Shown here: positions 50,294 through 61,149 of the stretch, in pieces
How the letters are laid out: each line of letters starts with the position of its first letter
How positions within the stretch are numbered: the stretch's first letter is position 1
Assembly: GCF_040958095.1 (NCBI RefSeq)
Contig: NC_091195.1
Location: forward strand, 24,053,123 to 24,117,122
DNA from: Procambarus clarkii
Taxonomy: Eukaryota > Arthropoda > Malacostraca > Decapoda > Cambaridae
Length of the DNA stretch: 64,000 nt
Direction: 5' to 3'
Position numbers and translations under genes: made by a program
Notes under the pieces: generated by a model
What the model saw: only the letters and a program-made list of their open reading frames with translations
Databases searched by the model: none
Told to the model about the DNA's origin: nothing

Positions 50294-52120
50294 ATGTCAT
50301 CTGAAATGCAGAGACTGGCAAAGGAGCCTTCAGTGGTAGAGATAAAGAAACTCACCAAGTCTAATTTAGTATTGTAAGGCAAGGAATTTGGCCTAGAATT
50401 AAATGACGCGGATAAAAAGTGGACTTTGGTGAATGAAATATTACAGCATTATATTGATGAAGAACTATTGGCAAGTGATACACCTTTATGCCAGCCTAGC
50501 CAAGCAGAAAGTGCAGCTCATAGGGATAGAGAATTAGCTCTAGAGTTAGCAAAAATAAAATTAGAGGAGCAAAGACTCAAAATCGAGGAGGCTAGAATTA
50601 GAGCGAATGCCACTGGGCCTCCACCTGCCAGGGAGTCAAACCCCAGGCATTATGAGAAAAAGCATAATTTGCCTGAATTTTCAGAGTCGGACCCTGAAAG
50701 GTTTTTCAACCATTTTCAGAGATTGGCCATGTCCATGAACTGGCCAAAGGAAGAGTGGGTGAAAATCCTACAGGGAAGACTTAGGGGTAAGGCCCAAGAT
50801 ATTTTTATAAACATGCCTGACGATGAGTGTTTTGAATATGATAAAGTCAGGGAACGTATTTTGCGGGCATATGAAATTACTCCTGAAACTCACCGCCAAG
50901 CTTATCGCAACCTTAGGCCTACCCACAACCAACCGCTCACTGAATTTGCTAATGATCAAATTAGATTGTTTGATAAATGGATTCGCTCGGCTAAAGCCGA
51001 AACATACGAGGCACTCAAGAACACTTTGTTAATCGAACAGTTTATAGATAGTATGCCAGACATTGTAGCTCAGTATATTAGAGGAAGGGTAGAGGTAAAT
51101 TCTAAAAAAGGGGATTTGGCCAAGTTGGCAGAAAACTACCAATTGGCGGGCAAAAGGCCCAATAAAAATAATTGTACCCCACAGAGTAACAAAACTTATA
51201 CCCACAGCTAGTCCAGACCAGCTCATTCTAACCCTTTAACTAATGCACCTTCTGTTTCAGACATAACTGACCCTGTTAAAGTGTCTAGCCCCACGGCACC
51301 TAGGGGTGAACCGAAGGGTAATTCTGTTAGTAATGTCTCTTCTCCCCAACGTTTTTGTGGTCACTGTCAACGTCCAAACCACACTATTAGCTGTTGTTTT
51401 TTTTATTTTTATTTTTTATTTTTTACTTTATTTATTTAGGTAAGGTACATACATACAAATAAATTTTTACAAGGATTGGTTGAGTTATAGGTAGAGCTAG
51501 TACATACAATGCCTAAAGCCACTATTACGCAAAGCGTTTCGGGCATGATAAACTTAAATGACAAGCTTAATACTAATTGAGCATAATGAGTAGAATGAAA
51601 ACAAGAAATGAAAACATAGATGAAAAAGCAGCACAAATACAATTATGTCGACAAACAGCGCTCATTAAAGAAAAACAGACAATGGTTGACAATAGAAGGG
51701 TAAGGTAGGTTACAGGGAATTTATTAGGTATAGCTTCGTTTTTAACTTAAACTGGTTGAGAGAGGTAAAGTCTTTAACATGGCTGGGAAGGTCATTCCAC
51801 ATTCTGGGCCCCTTGATTTGTAGAGCATTTCTAGTTTGATTAAGTCGTACTCTAGGAATATCAAAACTGTATTTATTTCTGGTGTGGTGCTCATGGGTTC
51901 TGTTACAACCTTCTATGAAGCTTTTGAGATCAGGATTGGCATTATAGTTTAGCGTTTTATATATGTATAATACACACGAGAGAATGTGCAGTGACTTAAT
52001 GTCTAACATATTCAGAGATTTGAGTAGGGGTACCGAGTGATGTCTGGGGCCAGAATTGGATATTGTCCTAATAGCAGCTTTGTGTTGAGTAATTAGAGGG
52101 GCAACTGTACCCGTTGTTGG
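50294..52120 (+). pseudogene. Gypsy-2 Gag, interrupted
   Basis: Starts at ATG 50294. The N-terminal region (K-K-L-T-K-S-N-L-V ... L-N-D-A-D-K-K-W) resembles the SAP-like head of some Gag proteins and is cut by TAA 50375-50377. A charged coiled-coil-like stretch (50530-50620, L-A-K-I-K-L-E-E-Q-R-L) follows, then the capsid domain (F-F-N-H-F-Q-R-L-A ... W-V-K-I-L-Q-G-R-L-R-G-K-A). TAG 51209-51211 lies in the linker, then the zinc knuckle F-C-G-H-C-Q-R-P-N-H-T-I-S-C, split by a LINE at 51397-52114. Gag resumes in the same frame at 52115. Confidence 0.85.
51397..52114 (-). mobile_element. 5'-truncated LINE in the Gypsy-2 zinc-knuckle
   Basis: 718 bp, minus strand, same family as 4786-6734: 3' T/A-rich tail at 51397-51440, UTR, and the last ~130 codons of the RT ORF (from L-I-T-Q-H-K to the stop near 51710). 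TGTTG is duplicated (51392-51396 and 52115-52119). At the 5' end, 15 extra bases (52100-52114) copy the host sequence that follows the insertion. Confidence 0.9.
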
Positions 52121-52822
52121 CAACTGTACCCGGAAAAAAGACCCAATGCTCTAGTTGTGACACAGGGCTTGAGGCCTTCGGAAGGGTTAGGGAGTAAGAC
52201 CTCCAACCCACAGTGGTTGGACTTGCTTACCCCATTCTTATCGAAAGGGAGACTACTTTTGTCTGAGGGTTCTTCCTGGAAGGACGTGGTGATCTTCCGA
52301 GACACTGGTGCCATCCAGAGTTTAATTTTAGAGAGTGCGTTGCAAGGTGCCAACACTCTCGACACTGGAGAGGTGGTACTGGTCGAGGGTGTCACTAGTG
52401 ATACTCGAGCAGTACCCCTCCATAAGGTTACCCTGGAATCTGATTTCCACAAGGGTGTTTGTACAGTTGGAGTCACTTCATAACTACCTTTCCCTAATGT
52501 TGATGTAATAGTTGGTAATGATTTAGCAGGGGATAAGGTAGGGGACTCCAGACTGCCTATTATTTTGCCTACCCCTAAGGTTTGCCTGGATCCACCCGCC
52601 GCAAAGGATAATGTTGTGTACCCTGCGTGCGCAGTGACCAGGTCTATGGGACTTAAATGTAAGGGCAGCCCTGTGCTTGCCAAGGTGGTAAATCCCGAGG
52701 ACATGAGGAACTTTCCGAGTGGTGAAAACCAAGTGGACCTCGCAAACACATTCATGGCCTGACTCGATGATGGGGCCGAGGACATTGTAGAGAGCCTGCC
52801 ACCGCCATCTACCGAGAGTAGT
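52115..52822 (+). pseudogene. Gypsy-2 protease region
   Basis: Continues the Gag frame. V-V-I-F-R-D-T-G-A-I-Q-S-L-I contains the D-T-G-A active site of retropepsins, followed by the flap region and V-I-V-G-N-D-L-A-G, the typical I-[IL]-G-x-D-x end. TAA 52481-52483 and a TGA near 52762 interrupt the frame. Confidence 0.8.
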
Positions 52823-54286
52823 GTGGAGGTGGAGGAGAACACTGTTGAGCCTCGGCCAATGGCATCTGACCAAGGCCTAGAGACCTCGTTGAGTGAGTTA
52901 CAGAAAGCTGACCCCACTCTTGCAGATTGTCATGAGACAGCTGTCTCTATGGAGGAAATTGTAGACGCAGCAACTGGGTACTACTACAATGATTGGATTT
53001 TGATGAGAAAATGGAGACCACAGAGTGCTCCCTTGTCAAATGAGTGGGAGGTAGTCCACCAGGTTATGTTGCCGACCTGCCATAGAGAAAGAGTTTTGGC
53101 AGCTGCTCATGATGATCCTATGGGGGGACATCAAGGTATTAATATTACGTATCACAAAATTTTAAAGTATTTTTTCTGGCCCAAGCTGAAAAGCGATGTG
53201 GCAAAATTTTGTAATGCGTGTATTGTTTGCCAACTGGTTGGGAAACCAAACCAGACTCCACCTAAAGCTCCTCTAAGGCCTATTGTCGTGCCAGAGGAAC
53301 CATTTTCTCATGTGGTAATGGACTGTGTTGGACCATTACCTAGAGCTAAGTCTAGTAATATTTACTTAATCACGATGATGTGTATCACTGCTCGTTACCC
53401 AGAGGCTTTTGCTGTAAGGAACATCCGAGCAAAAACTGTTCTTGCTCGTATGCTGCAATTTTTTTCCACTTTTGGACTGCCTCGCGTCGTGCAAACTGAC
53501 AATGGTACTAACTTTAAGTCTGATATTTTTGAGCAATTTTGTAAGGACCGTGGAATAACTCATAAGGTTTCCAGCCCATACCATCCACAGAGTCAGGGGG
53601 TAATTGAACGTTTCCATCTAACTCTGAAGCAGATGTTGAAGACATCGTGCGAGAGTTCCCACACCTTCTGGGATGAGAATTTACCGTATGTTTTGTTTGC
53701 AGCTAGAGAGGGATTACAAAGTTCGCTGGGTTGTTCTCCTTTTGAGTTAGTCTTTGGCCATAAAGTTCGTGGACCCTTACAAATGTTACAGGAGAATCTG
53801 TTAGGGAATGTAACGTTAACCGAAGGTTCGGCTTTCTTTGCGCAACACCACCAGAGACTCAAGGACTGCAAGGCGGCTGCATTAAAGTATCTTGGCAAGG
53901 CCCAAGAAAAGATGAAAGAACGTAACGATGCTAAATCTAAGTTACGGATATTTCAGCCTGGCGACCCTGTCCTGGTATTAAAGCCTCGACTAGGGAACAC
54001 TATGTCCCACAAGTACGAAGGCCCCTACATTGTGACAGAAAAGATTGGGGACCTCACGTACAAAGTGAGGCACTCTGACAAACGTAACCAGGTAATGCTC
54101 GTACATGTAAATCGGCTGAAGAAGTTCCAGGGCCCCAGGCCCATTGCACTAACCAATGTTTCCATTTCCAGTGAGAGAGGGGATGATTGTTCTGGGGACC
54201 CAACTAATCTCATTTTCAATAATTCTAGTTCTGTGAATGCTGTGGAGGAGGGACTGTCCCATTTGCAGATGGCCCAACGTGATTAG
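52823..54286 (+). pseudogene. Gypsy-2 integrase (upstream of RT)
   Basis: Open for about 487 codons in the common gag-pol frame. H2C2 zinc domain (A-A-A-H-D-D-P-M-G-G-H-Q-G ... C-N-A-C-I-V-C-Q), catalytic D (V-V-M-D-C-V-G-P-L), D (Q-T-D-N-G-T-N-F) and E (Q-G-V-I-E-R-F), then the GPY/F module K-Y-E-G-P-Y-I-V. All three D-D-E residues are present, so the domain itself is intact. It ends at TAG 54284-54286, after which the frame continues directly into RT. It would insert the cDNA into the genome. Its place before RT is the unusual feature. Confidence 0.93.
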
Positions 54287-55634
54287 GTGCAGTCGTTGGT
54301 TGATGAATTCTCCAGTCTGTTCGGGGAGGTCCCGACCCAGACTGATGCCATTTGCCATGATGTCGAGTTGACGGACTACACTCCCATTCGCCTTCAACCC
54401 TATCAGATGAGTCCAGAAAAGAAGGCCATCATACGGAAGGAGGTCGACTTCTTGCTCCAGCACGGCCTCATCCGGCCGAGCTAGGGCTCTTGGTGCTCGC
54501 CCTGCCTTTTGGTCCCCAAACCGGACGGCTCCTGGCGATTATGCACCCACTATCGGCAGCTCAACAAGGTGACCATTGTGGATGCCTATCCGCTGCCCCT
54601 CCTCGAGGACTGCAACGACGAGCTGGGAAACGCCAAGTACGTCTCGAAATTCGACCTCTCGAGGGGGTATTATCAAATCCCACTCACTGAACGTGCTAAA
54701 CAACCAACTGCGTTCGTGACACCTGAGGGTGTTTTTGAGTATCAAGTGTTACCGTTTGGCTTGCGTAATGCCCCTGCCACGTTCCAGAGACTCATGAACT
54801 CTCTCCTCGCTAAGGTGCCAAATTGTCGGGCGTATTTAGATGATATCGTGCTCTTTGACAGTAATTGGGCTGACCACATAGCTAGGTTACGCCAGTTGTT
54901 CGCAATCTTGAAAAAGGCAAACCTTACCTTAAATGCTAAAAAGTGTCATTTTGGCCAAGGCACAGTGACGTACCTCGGTTATGAAGTGGGCCAAGGAAAA
55001 GTGTTACCTCGGCAAGATAAAATCAGTGCCATTCTGGAGTATCTAGTACTAAAGTCCAAAAAGGACGTTCAAAGATTTATCGGTATGTGTGCATACTATC
55101 GACGCTTTTGTCAGAACTTTTCCAGTGTTGCCACTCCTCTCACAGACTTGTTGCAGAAAGCCGTTAAATTTAAGTGGTCATCAGACTGTGCAGAGGCATT
55201 TAAAAATTTGAAATTGATCTTAGCTTCCGCCCCAGTGCTTGCTAGTCCAAGGTTCGACTGACCATTTAAAATTCATGTTGATGCGTCTGACTCGGGTGCT
55301 GGTGCAGTGTTGTTGCAAACTAGGGATGATCAAGTGGAACACCCAGTATATTATTACTCTGTGAAATTTGACAAGGCGCAACGCAATTATTCAGTGGTAG
55401 AAAGAGGTGTTGGCGCTAGTGTTAACATGTAAAAAGTTCGAAGTTTACCTCACAGGTAATATAGTGGAAGTGTACACGGACCATAACCCACTAGTCGTCC
55501 TGACTCAGATGAAGGGTAAGAATAAACGCATCCTCAGGTGGGCGTTGTACCTACAGGACTTCAATCTTTCCATTACCCACCTACCGGGCCGACTCAACGT
55601 GATAGCCGACGCTCTGTCCCGGTTGCCTGAATAA
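54287..55634 (+). pseudogene. Gypsy-2 reverse transcriptase and RNase H
   Basis: RT follows integrase in frame: L-V-P-K-P-D-G-S-W-R, K-F-D-L-S-R-G-Y-Y-Q-I-P-L, F-G-L-R-N-A-P-A-T-F and catalytic Y-L-D-D (about 54836). RNase H: I-H-V-D-A-S-D, Y-T-D-H-N-P-L-V and N-V-I-A-D-A-L-S-R-L. Breaks: TAG 54482-54484 before the RT fingers, TGA 55259-55261 before RNase H and a one-base frameshift near 55400. The protein ends at 55634. No integrase follows, only a T-rich 3' UTR and the LTR. Confidence 0.93.
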
Positions 55635-55953
55635 CATTCATCTGAACCACAGGAAGCCATTTACCAACTGTCATGCTTTATTTAATTTTTTTTTTTTTTT
55701 AGGTTCTCCTGTGACATTAAATATTCCGTGTCCAATTTATTTACTTCCCTGTCTTTTTTGTTTTTTTTTGTGTATGTTTTTTTTTCTTTCAGAGAACTCC
55801 TTTGTATTTTTCTTGCAGAGAAATTGTTGTTTTTGATTGATTTTTTGTTTTTGTCATATATTTTTTCTTTTTATTCTCTGTATACTCTTACAAAAAAAAA
55901 ATATGACTACTATTCTAGTAGTCACATTTTTTTTTCTCTGAAGGGGGGAGGAG
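55635..55953 (+). other. Gypsy-2 3' UTR and polypurine tract
   Basis: About 320 bp, strongly T-rich, ending in AAGGGGGGAGGAG (55941-55953) directly before the 3' LTR. No env. Confidence 0.8.
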
Positions 55954-56921
55954 TGTTACGACCCTGGGTTCTTCAGTGGAAACCAGAGGTCAAAATTGAG
56001 CTATTAAACTTTCTTATCGTACAGTTGAGTGCATCACGAGCGGCAATTGTTTGTATCTTCCCTGCCAGACGTAAGACTATTCTTGTTTCTCAAAGAGCAT
56101 TTAAAGACTGAGCTGGGGGTTGATTATTAAATAATAACATAGGCTCCAACTATGTTTAATAATACTCTAATCATTTGTAAAGTAAACCTGAGTAAACTTG
56201 GTATAGGGCTGCGGTACGATTAGTTGAGCAGTCTGCCGGCAACGAGATAGCTGGCGGGAGGCTGATCTGGACTGAAGCGGTCTTCTCTGGTTGCTGGCTG
56301 TGGTGAAAGGAACTCCCTCCTATCCTTCCTCTTCGTTTCCTTATTTCTGTGTCTTGTTCAAGATAAGTATATTGAGCACAGTATTATGCATGTCAGGCAT
56401 ACTCATGTCCTATGTGTTTAGTAGTATACTTTGTGTATAGTAGGTGTTTTTAGGGTTTATATTACTAGTATTCTAAAGGGGGTCCCATTGGAACCACGTG
56501 GTCCCCTACCCTAAGCTGACTCTAACTTCAAGTTATTCAACAGTAGAGCTTTACCCTAGCTTGTGTTCAGGGTAAAACCTTGTATCCTGTTTATGTGGAC
56601 CAAGGCTTTTAACGTAAGGTAGTGTGGTAAAGCTATTATTGTTATGGTTTTTGGTGTGAATGTATATGGGGGGCTGTTAAGGGGTTAATAAATAAGTACC
56701 TTAGAACAGAGTATCTCTTCTTCCTGTGTGGGAGTGCATTGATCAACCCTTAGACTGACATAGTCTAGTAGCAAGTTATTATTATTACTGTGGATAGTTT
56801 ATTTTGGGGGCCGGGCCTTTTAGCTCTCCCATATTTGATAACTCTGTCTTCTAACTACCCTTACCCCTTAATAGTACCAGTTTCCCCATAGCACCACACC
56901 ATTTATATTTATATTATAACA
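55954..56921 (+). repeat. Gypsy-2 3' LTR
   Basis: 968 bp from TGTTACGACC to ATAACA. The first 761 bp match the 5' LTR; 56715-56921 are unique to this copy. The target duplication CTTAC immediately follows. Confidence 0.85.
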
Positions 56922-56926
56922 CTTAC

Positions 56927-57631
56927 CCTACAGAGTTCTTCGTCGACTTGTTTCCATTCTGAGCTGTGGCTGAGAGCACGGTCGACATAAGCGTTAACAA
57001 CACTCCTCTTGTACCTGTCTGGGCAGTCGCTGTTGGCATTTAGGCACATTCCTATGTTCGTTTCCTTAGTGTAGACTGCAGTGTGGAAACCTCCGCTCTT
57101 TTCCATGACTGTTACATCTAGAAAGGGCAGCTTCCCATCCTTTTCTATCTCGTAAGTGAAACGCAGCACGGAACTCTGCTCAAATGCCTCCTTCAGCTCC
57201 TGCAGATGTCTGACATCAGGTACCTGTGTAAAAATGTCATCAACATACCTGCAGTATATGGCCAGTTTCAAGTTCATTTCGACTAAGACTTTTTGCTCGA
57301 TGGTACCCATGTAGAAGTTTGCAAACAGGACACCTAAGGGAGAACCCATGGCAACCCCATCTACTTGCTTATACATGTGCCCATACGGGCTCAAGAAGGG
57401 TGCCTCTTTAGTACAAGCTTGGAGTAGTTTCCTTAGAATGTTTTCTGGTATGTCAAGAGGAGTGCAGGCCGGATCACGATACACTCTGTCGGCTATCATC
57501 CCGATTGTCTCGTCCACAGGTAGGTTGGTAAACAGTGATTCTACGTCCAACGAGGCTCTTATCCCTGTGGCCCGTGTGCCCCGCAGTAAGTCAACAAATT
57601 CCTTTGGAGACCTCAGGCTGAAGGCGCAAGG
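56927..57631 (-). pseudogene. PLE copy 3: RT palm
   Basis: Minus-strand RT segment with S-L-D-V... (motif A region, here L-M/D-V-E-S-L-F-T-N-L-P), G-V-A-M-G-S-P-L-G-V and Y-V-D-D-I-F. The frame is open from about 57630 to the Gypsy-2 junction. Catalytic residues are intact. Confidence 0.88.
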
Positions 57632-57808
57632 TCTAAAGTTCTACTAAAGGTTTAGTAGACGCAAGGTCTACTAAAAGTTGTTCAATGTCAACCAATATTT
57701 TGTGACTAGTTGAATAGGAAAAGAGCTGCAACTGTTCCAAGCCCCAGTACTGCAGCCCAAATAGAAAGGGAGATTTAACTTTTTTGTGTGTTTTTTCAAT
57801 GAATAAGT
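57632..57808. other. Foreign 175-bp segment inside the PLE RT
   Basis: Replaces about 30 bp that encode L-L-N-G-L-L-T-P-Y-V in copy 2. It contains GCAAGGTCTACTAAA-like words twice (57625-57675), suggesting filler synthesis, plus unrelated DNA. Confidence 0.6.
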
Positions 57809-58695
57809 CTTCGCCAGTCTGTACGTGGGTGTGGGTATCTGGCTGATGATTGGCCGAAGTGGGTTTCCAGGCTTGTGTGTCTTGACATTTCCATACACAT
57901 ATCCAGGTTTATATTCCCCAATAATCTTTGGCAGGTGGAGTCCGGATTTCTTGGCATTCACGGTTTCAATCAGTTTGTTGACCTTTGCTTTCAATTCGGC
58001 TGTAGTGTCCTTCGTTACCCTTTGGAATTTAGTTTGGTCAGAGAGTATGAGGTTCATTTTCGCCAGATATTCGTCTTTTTTAAGAATGACGTATATTGGC
58101 GACTTGTCACCTCTCCTGACAACTATCTCCTTGTTCTCACGAAGGCTTTTAGCTGCCGCTTTGAGCTCGGGGGACAGTATGGTGCTTCTGTAGTTGCCTC
58201 GATTCTTTCCTCCTTCCGCAATAAGTTCTGCTTGTAAGGTATCTTTGGTAGTGACCTTCTTTTATGTCTCGAGGTCGAATATGTCGTCCAACAGAATTTC
58301 CAACACCACTTTCCGGGCCATCTCACTCGGTCTGGACATAACGTGACAGTTTATACCCAGATTTTGGAGAGTGACTTGGTCCTCAGTGAGGTTAATTCCT
58401 GCAAGGTTCAGGAAGCCATCTCTCGGTCGTGGAATTGCCATAGGTCCTCCATATAACGTTGTTAGTTTCTTGATAATCCTTGTTTCAGTGCTGATGTGAT
58501 GTCGGTCTGTGAGGATGTCGAGGTGTTGTTCAATGCGGGTACGGAGACTTTCGTCGATGTTGCTATTTCTCCATTCGTTTGTAGCATGAAGTAGTTGTGT
58601 TTTGTTGTCTTTGATTTCATTTTCTGCCTTGTATATCTGATCACGAATCAGATCCTGGCGATATTTTATCGTGAAGGCTTGATTCCTTGCTGCTG
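57809..58695 (-). pseudogene. PLE copy 3: N-terminal region and RT fingers
   Basis: From about 58695 the minus strand is open: H-D-P-A-A-R-N-Q-A-F, a helical charged region (K-A-E-N-E-I-K-D-N-K), P-M-A-I-P-R-P-R-D-G-F-L-N-L-A-G-I, then a TAA at 58262-58264, and in the same frame K-S-P-I-Y-V-I-L-K-K-D-E-Y and Y-G-N-V-K-T-H-K-P-G (RT fingers). No initiator Met: the protein start lies in the pseudo-LTR (see 48207-48360). This is the only copy here that shows the whole N-terminal half. Confidence 0.8.
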
Positions 58696-58703
58696 GGTCG
58701 TGC

Positions 58704-58704
<1 letters not shown>

Positions 58705-58733
<29 letters not shown>
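58705..58733. repeat. (TA)n microsatellite at the PLE 5' end
   Basis: Short TA tract, in frame-compatible position with the TA tract that ends the displaced ORF start. Confidence 0.95.
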
Positions 58734-58737
<4 letters not shown>

Positions 58738-59021
58738 CACAACTCTCCTAAACACGAGAGTGAAGTATAGAACTTTAGAACACTTTCCCACCAGGAGACT
58801 CGAACCCTAGCCAGCACAGAAGCCTTCCAGCAACTGGCATAACAGGTACGCCTTAACCCGCTCCACCACCCGCTCAGACCCTTAAAAGAGATGGTAATTT
58901 CGGAGTATTTAAATACACCAAAGATCACCACCTCCCAAGAGCACTAGAGCAAGTGAGGGGTCATTTAGACGTTAATTTCATCAAGTCCCTGTTAATATGG
59001 GAAGACACAGTGTCTATGCTT
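58734..59021 (-). repeat. tRNA-like repeat, copy 1 (SINE candidate)
   Basis: On the minus strand GGTTCGAGTC (B-box, about 58797-58806) and TGGTGGAGCGGGTTAAGGC (A-box region, about 58850-58868) are arranged as in tRNA genes. About 130 bp recurs at 59023-59165. Confidence 0.7.
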
Positions 59022-59165
59022 AAGGCACAACTCTCCTAAACACGAGAGTGAAGTATAGAACTTTAGAACACTTTCCCACCAGGAGACTCGAACCCTAGCC
59101 AGCACAGAAGCCTTCCAGCAACTGGCATAACAGGTACGCCTTAACCCGCTCCACCACCCGCCCAG
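59022..59165 (-). repeat. tRNA-like repeat, copy 2
   Basis: Near-identical to 58734-58873: AAGGCACAACTCTCCTAAAC start, B-box and A-box on the minus strand. Direct tandem arrangement with about 290-bp offset. Confidence 0.7.
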
Positions 59166-60354
59166 CAAACACAAATCATCTACACAACGTTCGCCTATCT
59201 CTTCCCATAGGTGTGGGAATGATTTGCATTGAGAATGGTGCAGGAAAGCCTTTGAGAAACTTTTACTCAAAAAATCCAAACACAAAGGTTTAATTATAAA
59301 TTGTTTTTCTACAATTATTTTCTTCCAAATGTAAAACAAATAGTTTTTACATGTTTAAATATAAAATTTATGGTGTTTTTTTGTAAAATTCATTAATAAA
59401 TTGTGAATGATATATATTGGCTGAGTGAAACCTTTAAAATCCATTTAGTTATAATTTGAACAGAAAAAAGTATTTTTCCAAATTTTCTAAAAATTGCTCT
59501 TTTTAACACAATTTGACTCCTTATACATTCCACTAAACACTATATCATGTTTAAATATATAATTTATGTATTATTCTCTAAAATAATTTATATAAATTAT
59601 ATAAGTTGCTGGAAAGTGGTGTTAAAGATTATGAAAACATTTTGTTGTGTTAATATGTTCTTATTAACTATGTCTCAAGTTCACAGTTTATCAAACAAGA
59701 ATATTAACATTCGTCAACTCTTAAAATCTTATATGTTATCTTGCTGGTGCAAAAAAGGGTGAATCTTTAGGAACAGCTATAGTATCTATATATCACAAAT
59801 GGTGTTTTCCCTAACTCAAACAATGTAGGGTTTATTATTCTACACATATTTCTAATGACTCTTAGATGTTTACATTCTCTGAAGTATAATTGTGAAGGCT
59901 GTGTCCATCACTCTCAACACAGATTCTTAAACTCGTCTCTGCAGGTTCAACTATATAATTAGTTTCCATTTTGAATTTCCATGGACATTTGTATCCAAAA
60001 TGAAACCAATGTGGTTTCCTTCAGCGCCTTCAGCCAGCACATTTGCTCATTCATTTCCACAGATTCCAACAAGGTAGGGGATTTACAGAAATTTGTATAT
60101 TCATATTGTTATATATTAAAAATATGAATGCAGTTCAATATGATAAGACAAATACATGAGTTTATGATAAATTCGTTTTCTGTGATATACCATTGATATG
60201 CTCTTTTTTTCTTTAAACGGCAGACTAAACTAAAGTGCTCACATCAACAGATTTGATGTATAAATGGTCAACGCTCAACAGAGTTAGTATAAATGTATTA
60301 GTATAAATCTTACTTGTCTCATTGTTAATTCACATTCAATGTCAACTTGTGGTT
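59166..60354. other. AT-rich unassigned DNA
   Basis: About 1.2 kb without recognisable ORF, RNA gene or repeat. Likely intergenic or intronic. Confidence 0.5.
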
Positions 60355-61013
<659 letters not shown>

Positions 61014-61149
61014 CCACCTACATCAGCTTCACTCCACCTAGGAACATCTGTTGAGCAACTTCAGGAATCAGTACCTGAAGGAGGTGGAGTGGAGATAAAA
61101 TGCTCAACTTATTTTACTACAATCGTCTTTGCTTTGGTAAGTACACATA

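Larger units (their letters stand above)
49271..56921 (+). mobile_element. Gypsy-2: LTR retrotransposon with integrase before RT (Gmr1-like)
   Basis: 7,651 bp inserted in PLE copy 3 with 5-bp target duplication CTTAC (49266-49270 and 56922-56926). LTRs start TGTTACGACC; the 3' LTR ends ATAACA. Gag, PR, INT, RT and RH lie in one common frame in that order. The frame carries about seven nonsense codons and one frameshift, and a truncated LINE sits in the Gag zinc-knuckle. The order PR-INT-RT-RH is that of copia elements, yet RT, RNase H and integrase look Gypsy-like; this combination is known for the Gmr1 group. Confidence 0.92.
48207..58704 (-). mobile_element. PLE copy 3, split by Gypsy-2
   Basis: The longest PLE of the window, minus strand. 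5' end after the TA tract at 58705-58733; coding from about 58695 to 56927, interrupted by Gypsy-2 (49271-56921, target duplication CTTAC), then coding 49265 to about 48595, 3' UTR, hammerhead-like motif (48371-48425) and the displaced ORF start (48207-48360). Without Gypsy-2 the element is about 2.8 kb. Confidence 0.88.

Noticed and set aside
55728..56111. Phe-rich ORF downstream of Gypsy-2 RNase H
   Set aside because: Arises from the T-rich 3' UTR and crosses into the LTR.
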